DNA of 64,000 nt from Imperialibacter roseus (GCF_032999765.1 NZ_CP136051.1:1216417-1280416); one strand, 5' to 3'; numbered from the stretch's first letter, positions 35,581 through 44,266 are shown. Notes: generated by a model not told the origin, from the sequence alone. Numbers and translations: made by a program.

Positions 35581-36615
35581 ATGAAGCGACTATTCGTATG
35601 GGCCCTGCTCCTGATTTTATTGTGCCCTGCCTGGGCGCAAGTGCCTAAGGGTACTGTTGTTACCGATTCCATATATTCCAAACACCTCGAAAACAAGATG
35701 GGGGAGAAGCCCACCCGGGCAGTATCCATTTATCTGCCACCGGGATACGACAAAGGTAGCCAGCGCTATCCTGTTGTCTATTTCCTGCATGGCTTTATGG
35801 GCGACAACAAGATGATGATGGGCATGGCGGGCCTGATTGACGAGGCCATTGCCAGCCACAAGATCCGCCCGTTCATTATGGTGGTGCCCGACGAGAAAAC
35901 GACCTACGACGGCAGCTTCTTCAGCAATTCGGGGCTGTTTGGCAACTGGGAGGATTTTACTGCCTACGATGTGGTGGGGCATGTGGACAAGAAATACCGC
36001 ACCCTGGCCACCAAGGAAAGCAGGGGTATTACGGGCCACAGCATGGGCGGTTATGGCGCCATCAAAATTGCTATGCATCATCCCGATATTTTCAGCGTGG
36101 TGTATATGATCAGCCCGGGCGCACTCACCATTGTGCGGGAGTATGGGCCTAATAGCGACACGTTCAAGGAAATCGCTGGCATCACCACTATGGAAGACCT
36201 TGGAAAGACCTACTTCGGCAAGGTGATGGTGGCCTTTGGTCGTTCGTGGTCAGCGAACGCCAACAAGCCGCCTTTCTACTGCGACCTGCCGTTTGAGTAC
36301 AAGGGCGATGAGCTGATTGTGCGCCAGGACGTGCTCGAAAAGTGGTATGCCAATATGCCGGTGCACATGATCGACGACAACCTGACGAACCTGCAGCAAC
36401 TGAAGGCCATCAAGATGGACTGGGGCCGCAACGCTGGGGAGCGGTTTACGCAGCAGTGTCGGATGTTTAGCGAGCGGCTGGAGAACGTGGGCATACAGCA
36501 TTTTGCCGAGGAGTATATTGGCACGCACACCAGCGGCATTTACACCGCCGACGGCAGGTTGCCGAACCAGGTGCTGCCGTTTTTTGATTTTTATCTGAGT
36601 TTTGAAGGGAAGTAG
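35581..36615 (+). CDS. secreted alpha/beta-hydrolase esterase (esterase D/FrmB-like)
   Basis: 344 residues from the ATG at 35581, which starts a signal peptide ending PAWAQ. The fold is that of the putative esterase family: VSIYLPPGYDKG, the oxyanion-hole strand VVYFLHGFMG, and the nucleophile S154 in GITGHSMGGYGAI. The catalytic His is probably in YIGTHTSGIY close to the end. Homologues include S-formylglutathione hydrolases, feruloyl esterases and siderophore esterases; the signal peptide makes the carbohydrate-ester or siderophore type more likely. It ends next to a short repetitive GC-rich stretch. Confidence 0.85.
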   Translation: MKRLFVWALLLILLCPAWAQVPKGTVVTDSIYSKHLENKMGEKPTRAVSIYLPPGYDKGSQRYPVVYFLHGFMGDNKMMMGMAGLIDEAIASHKIRPFIMVVPDEKTTYDGSFFSNSGLFGNWEDFTAYDVVGHVDKKYRTLATKESRGITGHSMGGYGAIKIAMHHPDIFSVVYMISPGALTIVREYGPNSDTFKEIAGITTMEDLGKTYFGKVMVAFGRSWSANANKPPFYCDLPFEYKGDELIVRQDVLEKWYANMPVHMIDDNLTNLQQLKAIKMDWGRNAGERFTQQCRMFSERLENVGIQHFAEEYIGTHTSGIYTADGRLPNQVLPFFDFYLSFEGK

Positions 36616-36626
36616 TGCACTGAGGA

Positions 36627-36667
36627 TTTCACGCAGAGAAGATTTCACACAAAGGGCGCAGAGAGGA
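36627..36667. repeat. dispersed CACGCAGAG/GGCGCAGAG-type intergenic repeat, short copy
   Basis: TTTCACGCAGAG, TTTCACAC, AAAGGGCGCAGAG follow one another after the esterase stop. The same words recur after the amidohydrolase gene at 44179-44262. Confidence 0.45.
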
Positions 36668-36721
36668 GGGATTCAGAGTTTTTTTTCATGGAGACGCAGG
36701 GGCCGAGAGTTGAAGAGCTAA

Positions 36722-37456
36722 CTATTTTTCCCAATCGTAAATATCATACTTACTTGATAGATATTCGCTTTCGCTGTCCTCGGCAATTCTCTTCGATTGT
36801 ATTAAATCAAGCTTAGAAATTGAAATCTCAACCTCAGGAATTTTCCCCTCGAGAAACACTTTCCCGTAAAGCTCTTCTTTCAAATTCGAATTCCTAACCA
36901 TCCAAACTGGCACTTCACCGATCCAGTACCGTATGTCTTTAAGTATCCAGTCATTTTTTTCTTCATCAAACAAAAACACGTAGTCTTTCCCGTAAAAATC
37001 AGGTATTAGATGAGACACTATTAAAGAATCATAGCTGAATTTTATTTTAGTTGTAAGAGGATAAACTTTTGATAGAGAATCGGCTCGGGGATTGGCTTCA
37101 AAGTAACTGGATGACAGAATTTGCACGTAAGGTAGTGCAAGATTGGCCATTGTGGTGAGGAGTCTGCAATCATCCTGATTCTCCCGCTCATAGATTGAAT
37201 AATACCTCATATTCCCATCTTGTAGAGGGTATTTAGTGTATCTAATTGCCAGATCATTTTGACCATCTCTATTAAAATCGAAATCATCGAAAACCTGATC
37301 TATCATGAAATCGTCAGGAATACAAAGGTCAGTTGGGATACGGCTAAGCATTGATTTTTCAATTGCCGAGCGATTGCATTCAACTGCCTCATTTTCGAGC
37401 TGTCCGTTTCCGTAGAAAGTTGCGCACAGGGCAATAAATAAATGCTGAAAATTCAT
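36722..37456 (-). CDS. secreted protein of unknown function
   Basis: 244 residues with a probable signal peptide (about 1-18). Near residue 57 is DFDFNRDGQNDLAIRY, which has the D-x-N-x-DG-x-x-D spacing of a calcium-binding loop found in EF-hand, dockerin and FG-GAP-type repeats; only one copy is present. The rest is beta-rich with a WMVRNSNLKEELYGKVF stretch. I recognise no family. The gene is clearly AT-richer than the esterase before it and belongs to the accessory patch running to 40.8 kb. Confidence 0.65.
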   Translation of the reverse strand: MNFQHLFIALCATFYGNGQLENEAVECNRSAIEKSMLSRIPTDLCIPDDFMIDQVFDDFDFNRDGQNDLAIRYTKYPLQDGNMRYYSIYERENQDDCRLLTTMANLALPYVQILSSSYFEANPRADSLSKVYPLTTKIKFSYDSLIVSHLIPDFYGKDYVFLFDEEKNDWILKDIRYWIGEVPVWMVRNSNLKEELYGKVFLEGKIPEVEISISKLDLIQSKRIAEDSESEYLSSKYDIYDWEK

Positions 37457-37567
37457 TTCCGTTGTGTTTTACAAAAACAAATACCTGATCCGAATTGCAT
37501 TGACATATCGACAACTGCCTTTGGAATATGGTGCCAAAAATTCAGACACATAAAATGTATCTGAATT

Positions 37568-37693
37568 TCAATATTGCCAGTCGCTTGGCAGTGATATTTT
37601 ATCACACGTTCCAAAATCAACATCACGAATCGACTTATAGGTGCTTGGATCAATTTTATCTATGTGCCACTCTGCCAGGTGGGCAGCCTCCAT
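37568..37693 (-). CDS. possible small protein or gene remnant (41 aa)
   Basis: A 41-codon frame from ATG 37693 begins MEAAHLAEWHIDKIDPSTYK and ends SLPSDWQY; the same frame stays open a further 80 bases upstream with coding-like content. It may be a true small gene or the C-terminal remnant of a larger one. No family is recognised. It lies between the unknown secreted protein and the HsdR-like remnant. Confidence 0.35.
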   Translation of the reverse strand: MEAAHLAEWHIDKIDPSTYKSIRDVDFGTCDKISLPSDWQY

Positions 37694-37742
37694 TTCCCGA
37701 AATTTAAAAGCTGAGACCAAACTAACGCTCTGTATAGACACT

Positions 37743-37880
37743 CTATTCGCGGCGGTCGAGGGTGATGCCGCCTTCCAGTATTACATTGGCTGGTTCGTTT
37801 TCGTTCTTAAAAAAGCGCCAACCTGCTTCCTCAAGAAGTTTGTTGATTTTTATCCGGGCCTGGGCTTCCTTTAGCGACAT
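37743..37880 (-). pseudogene. N-terminal remnant resembling type I restriction HsdR
   Basis: 45 codons from ATG 37880 read MSLKEAQARIKINKLLEEAG, WRFFKNENEPANVILEGGIT and LDRRE, then stop. The EAQxRIKINxLLEEAGWRFF and NENxPANVxLE words are, from memory, those at the extreme N terminus of HsdR-type type I restriction subunits and related helicases of Bacteroidota, which run to 700-1000 residues. Nothing similar continues in any frame beyond the stop, and no HsdM or HsdS gene is present. It therefore looks like the stump of a deleted system, 84 bases from a 92-bp direct repeat. Confidence 0.55.
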
Positions 37881-37963
37881 GAAAAAATTGAGAATATCTT
37901 CTAATATTAAGTAATTCTAGAATAAAAGTGTAAAAAGAAGGTGTTAAATGGTTGTACCCGCCC

Positions 37964-38055
37964 GTAGCTTTCTAAAGCCGTCGAATTCGACCACTTTAAG
38001 ACAAGACCCGACTAGTGATGCGCTGCAAGCGCAAATTTCGGTCGCCCCCGTTGCA
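37964..38055 (+). repeat. 92-bp direct repeat, copy 1
   Basis: It runs from GTAGCTTTCTAA to GTCGCCCCCGTTGCA and matches 40146-40237 at 86 of 92 positions by eye. Inside are the palindrome GTCGAATTCGAC and the hairpin TGCGCT-GCA-AGCGCA. The two copies flank a 2.1-kb segment with two genes. Confidence 0.85.
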
Positions 38056-38168
38056 TAAGCCCGCCCCTGGCGGAAACGGGAGACGATGGACGGCTTGTCA
38101 ATGCAATGCTTCTTGCATCAGGGTGTAACCATGTTCAAGTTGGGGGTAGCTTTATTTTCGATAAGAAA

Positions 38169-38176
38169 TATTTTTG
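38169..38176 (+). promoter_or_regulatory. -7 box TATTTTTG
   Basis: Exact TAnnTTTG match 42 bases before the ATG at 38219. No good -33 box is visible at the ideal distance. Confidence 0.45.
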
Positions 38177-38218
38177 CAGGAAAGCAAAGCTTTGAACCAA
38201 AGTAGGTTGTTAATTAGT

Positions 38219-39286
38219 ATGATGAAGGCAATAATATTATTTGTGATTACAGGGTTTGTTCTGGCAACGGACTGCCTGGGGCAAGAAGGGGTCGTTGAAC
38301 AATACTTTCAAATTGAGGATGTAACCTCTGAAGCTAGCGGAGGAGTCTATTCAGTCCCTTTGGTCAGAAGTAATACCAATCCCGATGCGGCCTATAAAAT
38401 CAACCAGGTGATTCAACTCGTAATCGTTCGAAAATCGTATAGCGTCGCTGGCAAGAGTATGTTTGACGAAATGCTCAATAAGGACGGTTATGGCACGGAA
38501 AGTCTTGGTTATACCATTTTACTGAATAGCCCTGCCATCCTCTCCATACGATTCGATGATCAAACGATGAGCAGCTACCCCGACTCTCACACCTATTATT
38601 TGAATTTCAATTCGGCTACGGGGGACATCATTGACGTGGCAGAGCTATTGAATAAACAAGGGATAGACCACCTGAACGATCTGGCTGGAAGCACTTTCAA
38701 CGAGAGAATTAAAGCCAGACATTCGGAAATACTGAAGGACGATTCAATAGATGAGGACGAGCGTAAAGAATCTTTAGATTATGTCTTTGATTTGACGGAG
38801 TGCAATGCAACGCATGAAATTTGGAAATTCGGTATCACCGGAGAGTTTATTATTGTAGAGAAAGACCATTGCTTCCCGCATGTGATCCAAATGTTTGACA
38901 TAAGCTGGGCTTGCGGGATTAAAGTCAAAGATTTGTATTCCAGGGATTTCACTAGTTACGGTAAGGCCTTGCTTAGAGAAGGCAAAACAGATAACTCAAG
39001 GCACTTTGATGCCAAAGAAAGCCTGATGACGCTCCATGGTAAAATTGATAGCAAGTACCCATTCACCATGTATTTGGATATCAACGATGACAATAGTATA
39101 GGAGGAGGGTATTGGTACGATAAATTTGGAAAGCTGGTTGACTTTGAAGGAAAGCGGGTGTCGGCCAGCAAAATAGAGTTGACCGAAGAGGGAGGAAAGT
39201 TTGTGTTGACCATTGTGGGTACGGGTGAAATTTTAGGGAGCTGGTATAACAAAGAAGGAAGACCCTTGCCGATCACTTTTTACTAA
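38219..39286 (+). CDS. secreted protein of unknown function, RsiV/DUF3298-like features
   Basis: 355 residues from ATG 38219, where a signal peptide begins (about 1-21, ending CLGQ). The order of motifs, YSVPLVRSNTNPDAAYKINQV, LGYTILLNSPAILSIRFDDQ, then SHTYYLNFNSATGDIIDVAELL, resembles the DUF4163/DUF3298 arrangement of periplasmic domains such as those in RsiV, in which a strand pair is followed by YxNFDxxTG. A C-terminal extension has GGYWYDKFGKLVDFEGK, a MORN-like feature. No role is established. It is the first of two genes between the 92-bp repeats. Confidence 0.65.
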   Translation: MMKAIILFVITGFVLATDCLGQEGVVEQYFQIEDVTSEASGGVYSVPLVRSNTNPDAAYKINQVIQLVIVRKSYSVAGKSMFDEMLNKDGYGTESLGYTILLNSPAILSIRFDDQTMSSYPDSHTYYLNFNSATGDIIDVAELLNKQGIDHLNDLAGSTFNERIKARHSEILKDDSIDEDERKESLDYVFDLTECNATHEIWKFGITGEFIIVEKDHCFPHVIQMFDISWACGIKVKDLYSRDFTSYGKALLREGKTDNSRHFDAKESLMTLHGKIDSKYPFTMYLDINDDNSIGGGYWYDKFGKLVDFEGKRVSASKIELTEEGGKFVLTIVGTGEILGSWYNKEGRPLPITFY

Positions 39287-39367
39287 AACCCCATATTTTG
39301 TGTGAAAGCTGGATGGAACTCCCCATTTGAGGGTAGACCAGGAAGTTCTTCATTAATAGATATCAAA

Positions 39368-40114
39368 ATGAATAGGAGCCTTATGTGCCTGTTGGTAATG
39401 GTGCTATCCCAGCTAGGTGGCCTTGCCCGGGCTTTGACTATTCCTGAGGATTCGGTGGTCCGCATTGCCGTTCAAGAGAGTCTTCAGAAAAAGGGTATTT
39501 CATTGTCATGCATGGCTCCGCTTGCTGATGAACCTGCCAAAATTGAGATGAGCATCGCATTCAAAGACACCATCACCTTAGACAAGCAAGTATATGTCCT
39601 CGCTATCAGCTCGACCAAAACAGGAAGCCTGCATGGCCATGTGCTTGGTTGTGTTAATTACTTTTTCTTGAAGGACGTAAATAACAGATGGGAAGTAACT
39701 TCGGGGATAGTCAGTCAGAAGTCTTCGCCCATTGGAGATGACCCATCCTACCAAATAGTGAATATTGGGAAAAACAGGAAGGCATTGCTTTCTGTTTTTC
39801 AAAGCACGGGCAATAGCCATTTTGAGAAGAAGACTTTCGTGCAAGAAATAACGCTGGAGAAATTGACTCCTCTGCTGACCATCGATAGCGAGTACGATAA
39901 TTCAGCCTGGAAGACTTCAGAGGAAGGAGGAAAGGACTGTGAAGCCGTCAGAATTACGCAGGAGTTTGAAATCATAAAGTCAGATCAAGCGTGGTACGAT
40001 GTCATGGTGAAAGAGAGTCGATATGGATTTCAAAAAGACTGTGAAACGACTTTTTTGATTGAGGCTACTGACATCGTTTACGTGTATAGAGAAGGGGAGT
40101 ATGTGCTGAAATGA
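39368..40114 (+). CDS. secreted protein of unknown function
   Basis: 248 residues from ATG 39368, which starts a signal peptide (about 1-22). The mature protein has about six Cys (SLSCMAP, LGCVNYF, GKDCEAV, QKDCETT), perhaps forming disulfides in the periplasm. It is beta-rich and I recognise no family. It follows the previous gene after 81 bases in the same direction and lies just before the second 92-bp repeat, so the two genes may have moved together. Confidence 0.65.
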   Translation: MNRSLMCLLVMVLSQLGGLARALTIPEDSVVRIAVQESLQKKGISLSCMAPLADEPAKIEMSIAFKDTITLDKQVYVLAISSTKTGSLHGHVLGCVNYFFLKDVNNRWEVTSGIVSQKSSPIGDDPSYQIVNIGKNRKALLSVFQSTGNSHFEKKTFVQEITLEKLTPLLTIDSEYDNSAWKTSEEGGKDCEAVRITQEFEIIKSDQAWYDVMVKESRYGFQKDCETTFLIEATDIVYVYREGEYVLK

Positions 40115-40145
40115 AGAATTTGGGCTTGTTTACCAACCTGCACCT

Positions 40146-40237
40146 GTAGCTTTCTAACCCTGTCGAATTCGACCACTTTAAAACAAGACCTGATTAGTGA
40201 TGCGCTGCAAGCGCAAATTTCGGTCGCCCCCGTTGCA
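40146..40237 (+). repeat. 92-bp direct repeat, copy 2
   Basis: Second copy of the repeat at 37964-38055, same orientation, six differences. It lies 31 bases after the stop of the preceding gene. Confidence 0.85.
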
Positions 40238-40552
40238 AACGGGTGGCGATTCCGCCAACCAGCGGATCAATGACCGGCAGGCGGTGATGGTGCTTCTAAA
40301 GGATTGAGCTTTGGAACCAGGGGACTTCTCAAATGGTGATTTGGGTTCGATTGACAAATGCCTCCTTGCGTGAGGGACAGAGCCATTGTTGGAGCCCGCT
40401 GTGGGGTTTTCGTGCGCTGGGCGGCGACTGGTGAAGGCCCGACCCCTGCCGCCGAAGAGAGTGGCCGGGCTAAGACGATCACTCCGGCGGCAAAGGGGGC
40501 ACGCCCAAGTCATTGAAGTATTTTTTGATTGGGTGATTGGCTTTCAGCAACG
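40238..40552. other. GC-rich non-coding stretch with inverted words
   Basis: No convincing protein frame. It is richer in G+C than most of the window and contains complementary words that could fold, for example GGCGGCGAC with GCCGCCG and GGCCCGAC with GGCCGGGC around 40425-40480. It sits between the second 92-bp repeat and the palindromic cluster, so it may be part of a compound non-coding element. Confidence 0.4.
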
Positions 40553-40742
40553 ATTAAAGAGGGTACTATCTGCAGAAACGCAGAGAGTAACCTCTTTAAT
40601 TTGATCCCGTTGCAGGGGCGCAGAAGGTAACCTCTTTGATGGCTCACGTTGGGATTAAAGAGGTTACTACTTGCAGGAGAGCAGAGAGTAACCTCTTTAA
40701 TTCGATCCCGTTGCAGAAGCGCAGAGAGTAACCTCCTTTCAT
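40553..40742. repeat. two tandem copies of the palindromic element
   Basis: Unit 1 has a left arm at 40553-40573, a right arm at 40580-40600 and a solitary right arm at 40620-40640. Unit 2 has the same parts at 40654-40674, 40681-40701 and 40721-40742. Both have the spacer GATCCCGTTGCAG before the solitary arm. The arms match the element at 7020-7095. Confidence 0.8.
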
Positions 40743-40858
40743 TCGGCTCACATGAACGAGGCAAGGATGACACACCTGCGTCGGACGCCTCCAAATAATC
40801 CCCATTGTATCTTTTGCCTTTTTGCCCTAACTAGTGAGCCAATACTAATCAACTCACT

Positions 40859-43800
40859 ATGCAACGAATTACAACAACATTGACCTTGCTGCTGTGCTTT
40901 GCGCTGTCAGCATTTGCGCAAAAGAAAGATGACAAAAAGAAAGGCCTTCCGCTGGACTCCCTTCGCACCATTCCCATAGAAGTAAACGAAGGATCGTGGA
41001 TCCACCTCGATGTGAGCCCTGATGGCGAAACCATCGTGTTTGAGCTGCTTGGCGACATTTATACCCTGCCCATGGCGGGCGGCCAGGCATCACGCCTCAC
41101 CAAGGATATTGCCTTTGATTCACAGCCACGCTTCAGCCCCGATGGCAAGGAGCTTGTGTTCATTTCCGACGAGTCGGGCGGAGAGAATGTGTATGTGATG
41201 ACGCTGGCCGATACGACCAAGCGCCAGCTCACCGAAGGTAACAACAACGTGTTCCAGTCGCCCGAATGGACACCCGACGGCCAGTATGTAGTGGTGTCGA
41301 AAGGTGCTATCTTAAGAGGTGTGCCTAAGCTGCAGCTGCTGCACAAAGACGGCGGCAGCGGTATTGAATTGATCAAAGAGCCGGAGCAGTTCAAAACGGT
41401 GGAGGCAGCCTTCGGGCCGGATGCCCGTTATATTTGGTTCAGCCACCGCAATCGCAACTGGCAGTACAATGCCGTTCTCCCACAGTATCAGCTCGCTGTG
41501 TATGACCGGGAGACCGGCAAGTACGAAACAAAGACAAGCCGCTACGGGTCAGCGTTCAGGCCTACGCTGTCACCCGACGGCAAATACCTGGTGTATGGCA
41601 GTCGGCACGATGCCGAAACAGGCCTGGTGATCAGGAGCCTGGCCACTGGCGATGAGAAGTGGCTGGCCTACCCTGTGCAGCGGGACGATCAGGAGTCGAT
41701 TGCCACCAGAGATGTGCTACCAGGCATGTCGTTCACACCCGATAGCCAGTTCCTTGTGCTGTCGTATGGCGGCAAAATCATGAAGCTGCCCATCGCTGGT
41801 GGCGATGCCGTGGAGATTCCGTTCACCGTAAAAGAAGACTTGAAAGTAGGGCCTTCGGTGCGTTTCAATTATAAAATCAGCGACGACCCCACCTTCATTG
41901 TGAAGCAGATCAGGAACCCGGTGCTGTCGCCCAATGGCAAGCGGCTGGCTTTCACTGCCCTGGATAGACTATATGTGATGGACTACCCCAACGGAACACC
42001 CTCACGGGTAACCACGCTGGACATGACCGAGGCCCATCCTGCGTGGTCGCCCGACGGCAATTCCCTGGCCTTTGTGACCTGGAGCAATTCCGCAGGTGGC
42101 CATATATATAAAACCACTTTTGGTAAGAAAACCACACCACCAGTGAAGCTGACGCAAGAACCTGCCGTGTACCGCGACATTGCCTGGAGTGCCACTGGCA
42201 GGATAGTGAGTTTCAAGGCGCCGATGCAAGCCATGACCGACAGCTACGGCCCAACGGATGCGCTTGGCGTTTCGCAGGACCTGGTGTGGATTCCTGACGG
42301 TGGTGGCAAAAGTACGGTTATAGCTACAGCCAAGGGCCGGAACATGCCACACTTTACTGCCGACAAAGACAGGATTTTCCTGTACGACGACGAAAAAGGC
42401 CTTGTTTCTATCCGGTGGGATGGTACCGACGAAAGGGCGTATTTGAAAGTAACTGGCAAGACGATTCCTGGTACCAAAAAGCCCACGGAGGCTGACTATA
42501 TCAAAATGGCACCCAAAGGAGACAAGGCTATGGCCCTGCTCGATAATGAAGTGTTCCTGGTGACGGTGCCTATGGTGGGCGGAGAAACGCCGAGTATTTC
42601 TGTCAATACCCCTGAGAAAGCATCGTTTCCGGCTAGAAGGCTGACCGACCTGGGTGGGCAGTTTCCTGCCTGGACGGCTGATGCCAGTGCTATTACGTGG
42701 TCGATTGGCAATGCATTTTTCTACTACGACCTGGCCAAAGGAGAAGCCTTTGCCGATAGCCTGAAGTTGGCAGAAAAAGCCAAAGCAGAAGAGAAGAAGG
42801 CCGGGAAGGAAGAGGGGGACGAGAAAACCGAAGAAAAAGAAGAAGAGAAAAAAGACAAGCCAACGTTTAAGCCTGACGAATTGAGGGTGAAAGTGGAGGT
42901 GGCCAGAGACATTCCCAAAGGGAAAGTAGTCCTTTTCGGAGCCCGGGTGATTACCATGAACGGCATGGAGGTGATTGAAAATGGTGCTGTTTATATTGAG
43001 AACAACCGGATTGTGAGAGTAGGGAAGGCCTCCGAAATCAATGCGCCGGCTGATGCACAGGTGATCGACGTCAAGGGCAAGACCATCATTCCCGGTTTTG
43101 TGGATGTGCATGCCCACATGTGGCCGGAGTGGGAAATACATAAGAACCAGGCATGGATGTATACTGCTAACCTGGCCTACGGCGTCACCACCACCCGTGA
43201 CCCGCAGACCGCTACGACTGATGTGCTGACTTACGAAGACATGGTGAGGGCCGGGAGGATGATAGGCCCCCGCATTTACTCCACTGGGCCGGGTGTTGGC
43301 TACTGGAACACTAACATCCGTGACCTAGACCATGCCCGCCAGATCATGAAGCGGTACAAGGACTACTTCGATACGAAAACGATCAAGATGTACATCACCG
43401 GCAATCGCCAGCAGCGGCAGTGGGTGATACAAGCTGCCCGTGAAAACGAGTTGATGCCAACGACCGAGGGTGCCCTTGACCTCAAGTTGGATTTGACTCA
43501 GGTAATTGACGGATTCCCGGGCCACGAGCATTCGTTTCCGGTTTATCCGCTGTACTCAGACATTACTTCGCTGCTTGCACAGTTAAAAACAGCCTACACA
43601 CCTACCTTGCTCGTGTCGTACGGAGGGCCGTGGGCGGAGAACTACTACTATGCTACCGAAAAGGTGCATGACGATGAGAAGTTGTCGCATTTTACCCCAC
43701 ATCAGGAGCTGGACGAGAAGAGCCGCAGAAGAGGCGCTGGCTGGTTCATGGACGAAGAGCATGTGTTCAGGAAGCATGCTGAGTTTGCAAAGGATTTGTA

Positions 43801-44176
43801 TGATGCCGGGGGATTGGTAGGCATAGGAAGTCATGGCCAGTTGCAGGGACTTGGCTACCACTGGGAGCTGTGGTCGGTGGGCTCGGGAGGACTGACACCA
43901 CACGAGGCACTCAGGGTGGCTACGATTCAAGGTGCCGAAGACATTGGACTGAAGAATGAGTTAGGCTCGCTGGAAGCTGGTAAGCTGGCTGACCTGATAG
44001 TGCTGGATGCTAATCCGCTGGAGAACCTTAGGAATACGAACACGATTATGTACGTGATGAAGAACGGCAGGCTGTACGAAGGAGCGACGCTGAGCGAGGT
44101 GTATCCGAACAAGGTGGAGAGAAAGGACTGGCCCTGGAACAACTTTATGCCGGCGGGCGTGCCGGGGGTGAGGTAG
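40859..44176 (+). CDS. TolB-type propeller / amidohydrolase fusion, secreted
   Basis: 1105 residues with a signal peptide (about 1-20). Residues 35-630 carry repeated PD40/TolB-type units (DVSPDGETIVFELLGDIYTL, PRFSPDGKELVFISDESGG, PTLSPDGKYLVYGS) that build a beta-propeller. A strongly charged linker of Lys and Glu (about 640-675) leads to an amidohydrolase domain (about 690-1090). The metal motif is DVHAHMWPEWE, with later GIGSHGQ and the closing SLEAGKLADLIVLDANPL. Substrates of this fused family are not well defined; it probably cleaves a peptide or amide in the periplasm, with the propeller as the gate. Confidence 0.9.
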   Translation: MQRITTTLTLLLCFALSAFAQKKDDKKKGLPLDSLRTIPIEVNEGSWIHLDVSPDGETIVFELLGDIYTLPMAGGQASRLTKDIAFDSQPRFSPDGKELVFISDESGGENVYVMTLADTTKRQLTEGNNNVFQSPEWTPDGQYVVVSKGAILRGVPKLQLLHKDGGSGIELIKEPEQFKTVEAAFGPDARYIWFSHRNRNWQYNAVLPQYQLAVYDRETGKYETKTSRYGSAFRPTLSPDGKYLVYGSRHDAETGLVIRSLATGDEKWLAYPVQRDDQESIATRDVLPGMSFTPDSQFLVLSYGGKIMKLPIAGGDAVEIPFTVKEDLKVGPSVRFNYKISDDPTFIVKQIRNPVLSPNGKRLAFTALDRLYVMDYPNGTPSRVTTLDMTEAHPAWSPDGNSLAFVTWSNSAGGHIYKTTFGKKTTPPVKLTQEPAVYRDIAWSATGRIVSFKAPMQAMTDSYGPTDALGVSQDLVWIPDGGGKSTVIATAKGRNMPHFTADKDRIFLYDDEKGLVSIRWDGTDERAYLKVTGKTIPGTKKPTEADYIKMAPKGDKAMALLDNEVFLVTVPMVGGETPSISVNTPEKASFPARRLTDLGGQFPAWTADASAITWSIGNAFFYYDLAKGEAFADSLKLAEKAKAEEKKAGKEEGDEKTEEKEEEKKDKPTFKPDELRVKVEVARDIPKGKVVLFGARVITMNGMEVIENGAVYIENNRIVRVGKASEINAPADAQVIDVKGKTIIPGFVDVHAHMWPEWEIHKNQAWMYTANLAYGVTTTRDPQTATTDVLTYEDMVRAGRMIGPRIYSTGPGVGYWNTNIRDLDHARQIMKRYKDYFDTKTIKMYITGNRQQRQWVIQAARENELMPTTEGALDLKLDLTQVIDGFPGHEHSFPVYPLYSDITSLLAQLKTAYTPTLLVSYGGPWAENYYYATEKVHDDEKLSHFTPHQELDEKSRRRGAGWFMDEEHVFRKHAEFAKDLYDAGGLVGIGSHGQLQGLGYHWELWSVGSGGLTPHEALRVATIQGAEDIGLKNELGSLEAGKLADLIVLDANPLENLRNTNTIMYVMKNGRLYEGATLSEVYPNKVERKDWPWNNFMPAGVPGVR

Positions 44177-44178
44177 GC

Positions 44179-44262
44179 TTCACGCAGAGGATTTATTTCT
44201 CGCAAAGGCGCAAAGGGAGTAACGCAGATTCTTTGCGAGCTTTGTGCTTTTGCGTGAGATTC
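44179..44262. repeat. dispersed CGCAAAGGCGCAAAG-type intergenic repeat
   Basis: CTTCACGCAGAGG, CTCGCAAAGGCGCAAAGGG, then TTCTTTGCGAGCTTTGTGC and TTTTGCGTGAGATTC: the right side is the approximate inverse complement of the left. It lies between convergent genes and resembles intergenic repeats common in Bacteroidota and Chlorobi. A short copy is at 36627-36667. Confidence 0.6.
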
Positions 44263-44266
44263 TTTC

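Larger units (their letters stand above)
37457..38218. other. 762-base gap without an intact gene
   Basis: This stretch holds the possible 41-codon frame, the HsdR-like stump, the first 92-bp direct repeat (37964-38055) and a -7 box at 38169. The rest shows GC-rich segments around 38040-38110 with short inverted words but nothing recognisable. Confidence 0.6.

Noticed and set aside
35617-36081. 154-codon minus-strand frame inside the esterase gene
   Set aside because: Antisense to the nucleophile-elbow region of a clear alpha/beta-hydrolase.
37743-37880. Active type I restriction-modification system
   Set aside because: Only the first 45 codons of an HsdR-like gene remain, and no methylase or specificity gene is present.
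40801-40819. -7 box before the amidohydrolase gene (TATCTTTTG)
   Set aside because: The spacing inside the motif is one base too long for TAnnTTTG, so it was not listed as a promoter.
42002-43141. 379-codon frame on the minus strand inside the amidohydrolase gene
   Set aside because: It is antisense to a well-recognised protein with clear domains; the composition is that of a shadow frame in GC-rich coding DNA, with no family features.
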